Assembly (NCBI RefSeq): GCF_901709675.1
Contig: NC_051089.1
Location: forward strand, 5,624,476 to 5,688,475
Source: Syngnathus acus
Lineage: Eukaryota > Chordata > Actinopteri > Syngnathiformes > Syngnathidae
Reading direction: 5' to 3'
DNA length: 64,000 nucleotides
The notes under the pieces were generated by a model that made no database searches, was not told where the DNA came from, and saw only the letters and a list, made by a program, of their open reading frames with translations. Shown here one piece after another: positions 39,024 to 51,400 of the stretch. Numbering within the stretch: the first letter of the stretch is position 1; each line of letters starts with the position of its first letter. The position numbers and the translations under genes were made by a program.

Positions 39024-41004
39024 GTGAGTGCGACTTTGTCTTCTTAAAACCATTTTTACACTGAGCCTCAAATTGTTTTGTGCCCAAAGACCACTTTTCG
39101 TTTGTCAAAGAACTCAGTAAAGCAGTGTTAGAAACACATCGTTTTGGAATCGAATATCCTCTCGATTATCGCATTGATTAATCGGGGAATTATTTTACAC
39201 TTTGATTCATTTTGAACAGCGACTAAAACTTAGAGTTGACTTTTAGTTTATTGCAAATGAATCCTAAATCACAGTGAATTCTTTGTGTTTTGCCCCATTG
39301 CACTTGAAGCAGTGTCAAGTTTGATAAACATCTTCTCCAAGGGCAAGCAAGAGACGATGTTACTATTTTTTAATCTTTTTAAATTTATGAATTCGCAGAT
39401 TCTATAAAATATGTACTGTAGGTTTCTAATACGCCGTACCCGACTTTCTGCTTCAAATACCCCTAATCCCGCTGTTGCCCTTCTTTGTTAAGTGCAAAGG
39501 GAGGACCGCAAAAGGTAAGGCAAGGCCAGGTCTCTAATGGAAGCACAACTGTGTGAAATAGCTCGTAAATTATGGCAGAGGTGGACCGGACCTTTTCTTT
39601 GGGCTTGAGCTGGTGCTGAAACTTCAGGGCAGGTAAAGTGGGGGTCCAGGTAGGGCTGTCACCGTGTGCTGCTCTACTGGGCTGGGAAATGAATGCGCTT
39701 TCTGGAAACAGGATGGCCAGCTGACAAAAGTGGGCTAAAGGGGTGGGTGGGCCTTCAAAATACTTTAGATGGCCTCTTTCAAACCGTACAGGTGGAGTCA
39801 TGTTTTGTTGTACTCGGGCCATGGAGAAGTATAAACACACAAAGAGGGTAAAATATACTTAGATATTTTACTTATAGCGTATTCCAGCTGTCCTACCATT
39901 TGCTGTTTGATTGTGTCAAATTTGCTGCTGTGAAACGTCATTCAAACACTGCGGTGAAGTGTTATAAAAACAGCGGCACCTTTATGTAACAAGATTAACA
40001 AGTTGATAGGACAAAACTTTCTTGCAATTTTCCATTTCCAGCAAACCATCGGAGGGCTGCAAATTAAATTCAGATAGGTCAGTATATGCGGGGCTTTGTG
40101 GGTTTTGATTTGAAGCAGCGTGGTCTCTTATTTCCTCAAATCATTCTCCGGAACTAGAGAATCAGTCATAATGAATTTGGAAGAAGCTGGCCAAGAGCAG
40201 AACAAACTTGCAGAACTTTGCAAGCACTGTGACAGTAAAAACATACAATTTAGTGTTGGACTCTAAAACAAGCAACCTCAGAAATACCCAAGACCCTTAA
40301 TTTAAACTGTGATAATTTTCAGCAAATTGCTGCAGTTAAGGAAAAAAAAAATACACAAAAAAAACCCAAGAAGAGTAATTTCTTGTTGTGCACGCCAGAG
40401 TAGTCTGATGACGACGCTCGCTCGTAAACATGAGGGAGATATACAGTATTTTGCGCGGGGGCTCGTTTGAAAGGAAAATGTATGTGTTTACAACAGCTGC
40501 TGTGTGCTCAACAGCCACTATAATTAACGCTGACCCCGCGGAAGTCTTTTGTAGCCGAGTGGAGTGCGACAGGCTCTAGTTGACACGCTGCTTGTTGTGC
40601 GTACATGCGTGCCGTGCAGCCGCTCACTGCATATTCCATTTTGTAGCGACTTTCAGCTCGTACCATCAGGGGTTGATTTGGTTTTGATGATCTTTCGGGG
40701 ACTACTCGACCATTATTTCATCCAAGTTTGGGACCATCAGTGTCAGGGTATTAGGACAGTGGGCTGGAATTAAACGTATTGAAATGGCTACTTAAATTTG
40801 TGCTTGGACCATGACAACAAAATCAAAATAAAGTAGAAACTCATGTGAGGGTGGTGGGGAAGCAGAGAGTAGGGTATAAATTCAGAATGGGATCGGGAAT
40901 ATCATCTTTAGGAATCTCTCTAATTAACAAACCTTTTTTGAATTGGGGCAAATGTCAAGCATTGTCTAGTCAATGATCTGCATGGGAAGTGTGAGCATTG
41001 AAGT
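39024..41004 (+). other. cd276: cd276 intron, left part before the LINE
   Basis: Start of the 21-kb intron between the IgC and transmembrane exons (39024-60024). No exon or recognisable repeat in this part. Confidence 0.8.
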
Positions 41005-41178
41005 CTTTAGTTTAGTTTATTGTTTAGCACATATTATTATAACAAATAACAGTGCAGGGAGGGAGACGAAGCCTAGGGCTTGTAAGGAGCTCCACTCCTG
41101 TATAATCAAAGTGCACAACAAACAAAGTGCTGTGACATCAAATATTATTCAAGTGTTTAAGAAAGAAAAAAAAAAAAT

Positions 41179-41220
<42 letters not shown>

Positions 41221-41545
41221 GAATAAACATCAATGAATAAACACAAGCATAACTAGCCAAATATTAAATCGTCATATTTATATATGCATATATACGAAAG
41301 TGAACGTATACATACATAAACAAATACACTATACAAAATGAGAAACAAGAGAAACAAAATTTGACACTTTAGTGATGTTGAAACAATCAAAAAAACACCA
41401 GGTAAGAAAATAGCTGAGCGGAAGCAGAAGAACTGCAAACAGAAAATAACAAAACAAGGAAGAATCAGGGTATAAATAGTGGTTTAAGTTGATGTTCTTA
41501 GTATGGATCAGCTGAGTGCGGTGGAGTAATTTTGGACTGGTAGGA
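41005..41545 (-). mobile_element. LINE 3' UTR and tail
   Basis: On the element strand the sequence after the ORF stop runs through an A/T-rich 3' region and an (AT)n tract (41183-41216) and ends in tandem TAAACTAAACTAAA-like units near 41005-41020. That is plausible as the terminal repeat tail of a CR1/L2-type LINE. The boundary is inferred; no target-site duplication was identified. Confidence 0.5.
41183..41216. repeat. (AT)n microsatellite
   Basis: About 17 AT units next to an A-rich tract (41165-41177), inside the LINE 3' region. Confidence 0.95.
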
Positions 41546-44500
41546 TCATGAGTGGAGAAGGTGGTGTTTCAGGTGCTTTTTAAAAGCAACCTGTGAAGAT
41601 ATGGATCGAATATGGATTGGTAGCTCATTCCAGAGTGAGGGCCCTCTAAAATGGATATTGTATTGATGGCGTGATGTTCGACAGGACGGTGGGTGGAGAT
41701 TGTCCCCCTGTCTTGTAGGATAAGAATGTAATTCCGATACAAATGCGAAGAAATTATGAAAAGTGGCTGGAAGACAGTGTTTCCTGTATATATATTTATG
41801 GGTGAGTAGACAGGTTTGATGAATATTTACTTTATCAATTGGCAGTAATGAATAGTTTCTAAACAATGGTGCCGATGGTTCATATCTATTTGAAAAAGAG
41901 ATCATTTTTAGGAACTTCTTTTGTATGATGAGTAATTTGCTGAGGTATGTTGGATATGTAGCTGCCCAGACTATGTTGCAGTAATTGAGTAAAGGAAAGA
42001 GGAAACTATAATACAGAGTGAGATGAGCAGACGGATGGACCAAGGGACAAACTTTTCGTAAGATACCTAGCGTTTTCATGGATCTTTTGCAAACCAAATC
42101 AATGTGTTCAGACCAGTTTAAGTGTTTATCTACTATAACTCCTAGGAATTTAGTGCTAGTAACTTGATGGATTTCGTTATTATTTATGTAAATTTTGGCC
42201 TGTTCTTTGGGGTAAGATTTATTTATATTGCAGAAGATCATGAAGTTACATTTGTTTATATTGAGTGACAACTTATTTATTTTGAACCATTTTGTAACAG
42301 CGTGCAACTCAGTATTCACACGTGCAATGAGGAAATTAAAATCCTCGTGGGTGGCAATGAGATTGGTATCATCCGCAAATAACAAAGGAAGAAAATTTGA
42401 ACAAGACATGGAAAAATCATTTATGTACACCAAAAATAATAGAGGACCCAATATTGAGCCCTGCGGGACCCCAAATAGTATTTTAGATCTGTTGGAAGAA
42501 CAACCATTTATATATACATATTGTTCTCTGTTGGCGAGATAGTTAGTGAACCATTTCAGGGCAGAATCGTTCACTCCATATCTCTCTAGCTTAGCGATGA
42601 GGATCTTATGGTCGACAGTATCAAATGCTTTGCTTAAATCTAGAAAGACACCAAGAGCGAATTTCTTATTGTCAAGAGCCGTTGAGATGTGGTTGGCAAG
42701 CTGAAGCAGTGCATGCTCAGTAGAAAACTTTTTGCGGAAACCGTATTGATGTTTATAGAGAATATTGTTTGTTTCTAGGTGCTTTGCCAATCTTGAGTAA
42801 ACCAGTTTTTCTAGAATCTTGGAGAAGCAAGGAAGTACGGATATAGGTCGATAATTACCATATTCATTAGTCTCACCAGCTTTGAAGATAGGAATGACTT
42901 TAGCAATTTTTAATTCTTGGGGTACAATGCCAAATTTTAAAGATAAGGAGAAAATGTGTGTTAGTGGAATTATTATTGAATGAATGATTTTCTTAATAAG
43001 TATGCTTCTGATCTCATCATGGCCAGGGGCCGAGTTTTTCAAGCTCATGACGATGTTGTAAACTTCCTCAACACTAGGAGGATCAAGAATGGAGAGTGAA
43101 GGAAACTGCCCTTTAATAAGGCAACAGGGGCTTGTATCAGAGGTTGAGAAGCTAGATGCCAAGGTAGCGCCAACATTTACAAAGAAATCATTGAAACCAT
43201 TAGAAATATCTATTGGGTTTGAATGAGCTCTATTCTTCCCCAGCATCTCACTTGGGGTAGATGTTTTTGATTTCTTGCGATGTAATAAATGGTTGATAAG
43301 ATTCCACGTTGTTTTGATGTCACCGGAGGCTTGTGTAAATTTATCAGCATAGTAAGTTTGTTTGGTTTTCCTTAGTAAAGCTGTAAATCTGTTTTTATAT
43401 TTCTTGTATGTTTCTATATTTATAGGGATGGGATTTGCAATAGATTTTCTATATAGTTTATTTTTTTTACGTGAAGATTTTTTTAGTTCATCCGTTATCC
43501 ATGGTTTCCCCTTAGAGTTATTTTTACGACTAGAAGTTAAAGGAAAGGAGAACTCTAATGCATTTGTGAGTATTGTTAGAAGGGAGTGATAGGCTTTGTT
43601 GACATCTTGCAACAGGATAACCTCATCCCATGACACAGAGCTGATGATAGATATAAAAGATACCATGTTTTTCTCAGTAAATTTGCGGAATTTCATTTGA
43701 TCTCCAATATGATCTTTGATTTCAGGACTACTATCATTGTGGATGAGATGGAAGACAGGTAGATGGTCGGATACATCACAGATCAAAAGGCCAGATGTTA
43801 TCTTGTAGTCTAGAGAATTAAATAGGATATTGTCTATGAGAGTGGCCGTTGAGCTTGTGATCCTGGAGGGTTTGTTGATAAGAGGGAAAAAGTTTCTGGA
43901 ATATAATGTATTAAGGAAGTCTGCTGTATGTGACTGCTTAGATTCAAGCAAATTAATATTATAGTCACCAAGTAAGACACATAATTTGTTTTCTTTGTTT
44001 ATAATTTCTAGAGTAGAGTCGACGGCTTCATTGAAGGTGATTTTATCAGAGTCTGGTGGTCTATATATACATCCAATTATCACATTTTTGTTGTTTATAA
44101 GTGAGCAAGAGGAGAGTTCTATAAACACAGATTCTACTACAGTCATGTCAAAATTGACACTTAAATCCTTTCTGGGAGAGAAATTTAAGTTATCAATCAC
44201 ATACAGTGAGACTCCTCCACCTTGCTTGTTTGGTCTACAGGAATGTATAGGAGTGTAGTGAGAGAGAGGATAGCTAGATGTATTATCAACCATCCAAGTT
44301 TCAGTAAGAGCTATTACTGAAAAAGAATGTGTTAAGGTTGATAAATAGGTTTTTAGACCATCATAATTTTTAGAGATACTCCGTACATTGAAGTGGACAG
44401 TGGAGAATACATTTGTTTGGCAGTGGCCAGGAGGAGTATTGCACAGTTTGTTAAACATATCTTCAGAAAAATATTCACATGACATTTCAACAGATTTTAA

Positions 44501-44644
44501 GGGAGTGTAATTTGTATCTGGGTTAAGGAAGGACTCATAGATACCAGCATTAGCATTCTCTAGGTCAAATGAATTAAATAGTAAAGAGTCAAGATTCGGT
44601 GGGACAGAAATTCCTGCATTTGTGAGAATGTCACTGGATGGCAT
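41546..44644 (-). mobile_element. Non-LTR retrotransposon ORF: endonuclease and reverse transcriptase, 1032 aa, intact
   Basis: One uninterrupted frame. The N-terminal apurinic-type endonuclease (about 83-310) shows VHFNVRSI, TETW (114-117), YRPPDS, GDYN (226-229) and the catalytic SDH (292-294). A reverse transcriptase (about 575-830) follows, with YRPIS, a LDLSKAFDTVDH strand, GVPQGSILGP and the catalytic FADD (756-759). The C-terminal PTRQ...RGPSLWNELP region resembles the CR1/L2/Rex1-like part of the jockey superfamily; the clade cannot be settled by eye. The enzyme would nick chromosomal DNA and prime reverse transcription at the target. The frame stays open upstream of the first Met to about 44728. 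It lies antisense to cd276 in the 21-kb intron, and all catalytic motifs look intact, so the copy is probably young. Confidence 0.93.
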
Positions 44645-45290
44645 GAAAAGTGTAGGGGAACTGTCTACCTGAGATGGATGTCCTCCCTGCCAGTCTCTGT
44701 TTGCCTTGTTGTACTTCGCTGTAATCCATTATTACAGTCAGGGCGCTTAGCCAGTAAGTACAGTGTCAATGCTTCAATCGTTACCTTTGGCTTTCTTGAC
44801 TATTTTAATCCAAGGTTGATCTTCGACTAATCTGTAGAAATTCTGGTGTGTTGGAAACTTGGTAGGTTCTTGAAGTTGATTCAATGACAAGACTACATTT
44901 CCCAGTCTCCAAGTTTATTTCATTGCGTCTCATTAGCATTTTGAATCCACAGAAGTTGTAAATGTTGTCGTCTTCTTGATTAGTTTTGAAAGTCGGCAAG
45001 AGTTTGAAACGCAGACTGCCGGCACCCGCAGCACTTAAGTAGAATGATATTGATCCCTGTGAGCATTTGGTCTGTAATATGTTAATACTTCAATCGTTTG
45101 CTTTGACTTTCTGTCGCGGGCGATTAACTGATTCAGTTCTAAAATCTTTAGCAGCTTTAGCTGTATCAAGCATCTCAGAGATGTTATCTTTCTAAACCCA
45201 CATTCTACCTCTGGAGTATTTGAATTTTCTGGGATATTATAGATTTTGCAGCGCCGATCCATTGTGCGGGAGACCGTGAGGAATTATTGA
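44645..45290 (-). mobile_element. Probable LINE 5' region with remnant or small ORF1-like frames
   Basis: Two short frames on the element strand (45262-45035, starting MDRRCKIYNIP; 44999-44805, starting MPTFKTNQEDDN) precede the main ORF. A similar word (CTTCAATCGTT-n-CTTTGRCTTTCT) occurs at 44771-44800 and 45087-45115. Inclusion in the element is inferred from adjacency; neither small frame is recognised. Confidence 0.35.
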
Positions 45291-46594
45291 ATAAGAGAGT
45301 GTTGGAACGAAGCATATTCGAGTCTTCAAATCAGCTGCTGCTTTTCTGCTGGGGTTTTATCATCTCACTCTCCTCTAGTCCAGTCTTACCACTTTAGTCT
45401 CCGTAAGAAAATATGATGATTGTGGCTTTTAAGTGCAAGAGTCCTTTCTCTTATCATTTACTACTGCCCCCCTCCTCCCTGTGAAGGCAGAGGGTTGGTG
45501 TGATTGCCGCAGCAAGTTTTGCTGATGGCTTGTTTTCAAGACCCGTCACCGAACTACCACCTCCCTCAGCAACATGACCCCTCCAATCCCCCCGCACCAG
45601 CCCATCTCAGCCAGCACTCCCATTGAAGCCGGTCGTAATTTCCCCGGCATCACTACGCTAGCGCAGCATTTCGTGGCCAAGTACGACAAGCGAACAAGAG
45701 CGGAAATGAGGCAGACAAGGTGAAAAGTGGATGACAGAAAGCACCATGATGGTGTCCAAAGAGTTGACAGGAAATTGACTCGTTAATGGGCGAGAGAGAT
45801 AACCCAAGGATTTCTGAGAAGACTTCTTGCTAGGTCCAACATTTTGACCCGACAAGGGAAAATACTTTTTGTAAGGGCTCGGACCCGAGTGAGCGCCAAG
45901 TAAGCAGGCCAAGCATTAGCCAGCCTTCAACCTTTCCATCTCTACATATACGGTACGCTACGCATCCTGAATCGGCATGAAATCATCGACACAAAAACAT
46001 GACCCTTAACACCTGCATGCACTGATGTGTCTATACAGTCCAGATTGCCTGGCCCCATTGTTGTATTTGAAGTTCTACAGAAGGAAAATGGAGGGCATGG
46101 TTTAGAAATTCACCCGGAGCCTATTGAAAGCATGACAGCTGAGTTGAATGTGCATTTAACTCTTGTGTGCGAGTCCATCCCAGGCATGACAGTTTCTCGA
46201 AATTACAACACCCCCTCCTTTTTTCTCTCTTTTAAAGATTGACCGTACCATTCTACCTGCCTCCCCGCCTGTCTTTGAAAAGTAACTAACCAAAGCAGTA
46301 AAAGAACAGACGGTGGGCGGGACTTTTTGTTGCAATAGCGCTATGAGCAACAAAGCCAGACAACATCAGCTTCTCTTACACAGAGATCTGAGCCAGAACC
46401 ATTTTTTGTAACATTTGTCTTGTTCCTTACAGAAATAGGAATTTGACTGATAGTTCTGGCAGTCAATAGGAATATTAGCTCAAAAACCTGACGTTATGTA
46501 ACTTTCATCGAAGAGCCAATGGTTGCTTGTATGTGCCCTGTCCAAGTTGTACTTTCTCGCCAAGCTTGGGCTAAGCTCCAACTCCCAGATGGAT

Positions 46595-46722
46595 GGAAGC
46601 GTGAAAGCGTAAATGTAAGTGTTAATGGTCATTTGTCTATATGTGCCAAAGTCAGCCGGGATAGGCTTCAGCTCACCCGTGACCCGAGTGAGGGCAAGCA
46701 CTACAGAAAATGGATGAATGGA
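46595..46722 (+). mobile_element. Degenerate SINE 3' fragment (same family as 3302-3665)
   Basis: Matches the 3' half of the SINE: GTGCCAAAGTCAGCCGGGAT, AGGCTTCAGCTC, GTGACCCGAGTGAGG, then ACAGAAAATGGATGAATGGA. No head and many substitutions. Confidence 0.75.
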
Positions 46723-48159
46723 CTTAGTCCCCCCCACGTTCCGTGTCGGTGCCGTTTATACAGAAAGCAGGATAAAGGTTGAAAATCAGCTTTTAAGGCT
46801 AGGGTGAAAGGGTCTATCGCCATCGGACAGCTTCTTCCACTTCAGTGGAACACAATTTAGAAGAAATGAAAGATGTGATTAATGTGTGATTAATCGCACA
46901 GTTATACAGTATAGTAAAAGTTTATGCCATATACTAAAACTTTATTATATGTCTTCAAGCTGCGGTTAAAAAAAAGCTATCTTCTATGCTTACAGTACTT
47001 GACGAGCCCCCCCCCCCCCGACTTGCCTTGCCTGGGGGATAGTGACCAAGTCCGACTATAAATTGCGTTGTTTTGTTTTTTTTAGCTTTAAATGCTTACA
47101 AACAACTTCCAACTTTATTTTACACAAAACAGCTATTTTACATTAAACACCGCGCCATTAGAATGACCAGTGGTCCAATTTGAATAATGCGTCCATCAAC
47201 AGCATGCTCTTGTGAAATTTGTAGTCCCATTTCTTTCCAGCCTACCATTATTTAGTATCTATAATCTTTTCAAGCATGTTAATCAAAAATACTTTTTTTT
47301 TTGCTGCAGCCTTACCCAAAGAACATTCTGGTGCTGTGTTTTCCACCATTGTTTTCCCACTAATCTAAATGTGATTAGCAGAGTCTGCGGTGGAGCCGAG
47401 GGGGGAAAGAAAAAATAGCGGTATTAACGAATGTGTTGTCAGCGGAGCCGCGGCAAACTTTCTCAATGTAACGTTGAATTAATCAGTGTAAGGTGCACAA
47501 ACATGCTCTCCCTCTCTTCCGCCGAAAGTGTGTTTTATCTTATCAGGGAGCCAGCCGGGGAAAACGACAACACAGACGTATGAGGTAATGTAGGCAATCT
47601 AGAGTAAACACAGGTAGGCGGCAGCGGCGCCATCAGGATTATTAACTCAGGCGGCTGTCACTGTTTTTGACTGTTGACTTTCAATGTCCTCCTGGAAGCT
47701 TTCAGTATAGGAAATTGCATCTTTGTATTTGCGGCCCAGAAAATGTTATTTGTCATGGCTCCAGTCTTACACATCGGCTCGGAGGGATTGTTGGGTCGGA
47801 TTTAGTTGTTGCCACTTTTTGATCTGCGCCCTGCTGTTCTTCAATGCGACAATCGCTCAGATAAAATGAGCTACTTTCTTTGTCTCTTTATGATTGGGCC
47901 CTTGGTGCCGTCTCTACTTTTTACTGTTCAAAGCTTTTTGAGCAGATATGAGCACCCCCGTTTTAAGAAATGATAGCGTCTGTTTCTGGTCAGTATAGAA
48001 TTTTGTACTGATACCATTTACAGTACCGAGTTAACTCGGTTTGGCTCATCTCGACTTGCTTCGTCAGTCGGAAAGAAGATAAACGACAATAAAGGAGAAC
48101 ATGGCTCTCCCGTTTACTTCTTTATTGGATTTTGGTGAGAGGAGACTAAAGGGATCATC

Positions 48160-48405
48160 CCATCGCTTGTGTGGGTTTTCTCGGGGCACGCCATAATCCT
48201 CCCACATTCTTCCACATTCCCAAAACGTGCATGGTAAGTTCATTAAAGATTCTAAAATGTCCATCGATGTGAATATGAGTTGTCTCTGTGAGCCCTCTGA
48301 TTGGTTGACAACCAGTCCGGGCTGTACCCCGCCTCTCACCTAGCTGGAATAGGCTTCAGCTTTGTGCTCCTAATGAGAATAAGCGGTATAAAAATGGATG
48401 GCTAG
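48160..48405 (+). mobile_element. Degenerate SINE copy lacking the tRNA head
   Basis: Contains TGTGGGTTTTCTCGGGGC, CCTCCCACATTCTTCCACAT, CCAAAACGTGCATGGTA, TGATTGGTTGACAACCAGTC, GGAATAGGCTTCAGCT and AAGCGGTATAAAAATGGATG in the same order as the full copy at 3302-3665. Confidence 0.8.
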
Positions 48406-51400
48406 CTGGAGAGTGAAGAAAATGGAAAAATAGGAGTAAAACTGTGCGATATAACTTTAGCAGAAGCAACTGTGGGGGTTCCGTATGTTGCTGAAGGACA
48501 CTTAGGCTTGGTCACAGTATCCAACCCTCAACCTTAGTGTTGGGAGACAAACACCCACACACTCCATACTATGGAGTCTGACACAGTGGACCCCCCCAGA
48601 ATCCACATTAGCATTTCTGCAAAACGATGGAAATGATCAAACACGATCAAAGCCAGTGTGATGACACTCCTGTGCCATCTTGTCACAAACAGCATTTTTT
48701 TTATGTGTCCACAGTCTGGTCGGTAAAAAGCCCGTACTCTCGCCCCACCCTCACTCATCTTTTCAGAACACTGTTATTTATGGCGGCCGTAAAGGCGCGA
48801 AAGCTCTCTTTTGTTATTGATTGAGCGCATTTTATATTCGGACGCACGGGGCGGACTATCACGGGTACAGCTGGGACCCCGCATCGGACATTTTTTTGTG
48901 GCTCCCCAGCTAAATCCTGTGAGAGGGATTGCTTTCAGTAAGTCTGGCGTCCGTTTCGGCGTGATACAAAATCATTTTAGTCTCGGGCCTTTCAGCCAAA
49001 AACTAATGCCCGGGCACACCTTCAAAGTTTGCTGATTTAATTATCCAGTCCGTTTATTTGATGTTTAAACTCTCCACCTGATAACACCGTGAATTATAAT
49101 GCCGCAAAGGACGCCCGCAGTTTGCCTCCCTAAATGGCTCTGTTTTTTTGTAGTCGGAATTAGCGACTGGCTACATTCAAAGAGCTTTGTCTGGCAACGT
49201 GAGATGTTTCCAATTAATGTGGGGGAAGAAAAGAAAAAGATTGAGTCTGTTTTCCGGATTGGTGCTTCTTTTCTCCGCTTACTCAAGAGACCAGTGATTG
49301 ATGATCGAGTGTAGAATTGAAGTAAAGCGTGGCCCAAGAGGATTGGACTTTGACTCCATTTTGCTGACCTAAGTAGTAGCACCAACTGCCCTCCTGCACG
49401 AGATTGGCATCTTTAAAAACTATTGTCAAAAAGCACATTTATGCTTGTGACTGATGAAGTCAAAGAGTGGCCGCGCGCCTAATGATACTCGTTTAAATGG
49501 ACGGTGGCTCGCCATGACTCACAGCTATCCCAGACAGCATTAATATTCCCCCACTGGTTCGGATTCAGTCGGGCTCAGTCGACCCGCCCCTCCGTAATAA
49601 CAGACATGAGGAAACAGACTAGTGTTGCTTCTTATTAATATTGTCAACTGTTTAATTTCATCACTTGCCATCATCGTATGTGTCTGTCGGCGAAGTAAAG
49701 TGCGACTACGTCGACGGCCGAGACAACTCGGTGACCCGCACTGAAAGAGTCCATCATATCTATATGTGTCTGTCCGGGCTTTTAGCCGCTCTTGTTCACT
49801 CCCACGCATGACGAGTGATGGATGTGTTAGTAATTTGTTGAGGGTCATTTGTTTTCTTCATGTAAACTGTAAGAGGGCAATCTGAACAGGGTCATTCACG
49901 GGAAGTCAAATCAACATTTTACAGTTGTTTATCGTTTACCACTATGAGGGCTTCCTTCGTTTACAATAGTACTGACCTCTTTCAACAAAAAAATAAAAAT
50001 AAATCCAGATTTTAAGTGTAAAGCCTGCTATTTGAGCAGGGGTGTGTAGACTTTATGTTTGTCCACCGTAGAGTCTATTCGAATTGGAGTTCGTGTGCTG
50101 TTGCGACCGGGAGGGCTATTTATACATTGTCCCCGCTGACTCACTCACGAGGCCGGGTGACAATAATGCCCTTGGATTTCAATTTGTCACCACTTCTCAT
50201 TGCCACATTACACAATGTAATGGCATTGCAGGCGTGCAATGATGAAACCGGTAATAGGTTTAGAAAATGCCATACTATGTGTGCTTCCCCAAAAATGCCA
50301 TGGCCAGGAGTGTCATCGGAATCTCTCTTTCACCAGAACAATGTTGTGATTCTGACGTGACATCATCAATACAAACAACGTACCATCACAAATTTAGTCT
50401 TTAGTTACACTAACACGCATGGTTTTTTTTGTGTGGGACGGAAGGGTCGAACCAGATAGGCACGATGAGATCATTTAGAAGGCCCGATTAAAAGGTAGAA
50501 CTTCTCTATAGTGAGGCAAACGGGTTGGAACAACTTTTCCTTTTGAAATCAAACTAAGGACAAGAGTGAAACGCAACCAGAAAACAAATGAGCCAACAAG
50601 ATTGGATGGAAAACAAGGAAGTAAATTGACTTTGAACCGTCGAGGAAATCAGACACAGGTGGTAGAACACGAGTGTTGCCGGGTAACTGACTGGCAGACA
50701 CAAGATGAAGAAGGCAGAGCTTCCGAGAGCATTTGTGAAAACTGCCATATAAAGGCAAAGACGAACCTTGACTCATTGTATAGAAGTATGTACATTCACC
50801 CGATGTATTCGCAATAAGTCTTACTTTTTCACGGTATAGTTTTTTTCCCCCATTTGTGTGACCTGACTCATTGCAAATAACCAATAAAAGTAATGTAAAA
50901 TGTATGTTATAACCGTTCAATCGAACTTATTCATTTCTTTTTTTGCCGCTTTTAATAAAAACATCCGCACCCAAATTGCAATTTAGCTACAGTGTGACCC
51001 ATTCAGTGAGACATTCACTGACATCAAAAGTTCCGTCCGTCTGAGATCTCCTACTGTAAAACCGCTGGAGGGAGGCGAAGAATATTTAAGTAATAAGTCA
51101 TGAGAAGTTGTACTTCACTGATATTTCGGAGGAGCTCGTGGGCACGACTCATTTGAAGGAGACTGCTGTGAAGCTCGGTCTTTTGTAAAATGACAGCAAC
51201 AATAAAAAAGTAAAAATCCAAATGTCCCGCGGAGTGTTATATTAATACAATTTCATCCATAAATCTCAGTGGTAATTTTGGTGTTATGGGTTATTTTACA
51301 TCAACTTTCACTGTTAACTAATTCCCTATAGTTGCATATTCTAATGATTTCAACTCTGTGGATGGCTCCTTCGCCACAAGGGATTATAATATTATTCCAA

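Noticed and set aside
42228-44258. Plus-strand frames of 75-104 residues
   Set aside because: Shadows of the minus-strand LINE ORF.
41005-45300. Target-site duplication around the LINE
   Set aside because: No convincing matching words were found next to the inferred ends; similar short words such as CATTGAAG near 45622 are too short and too far.
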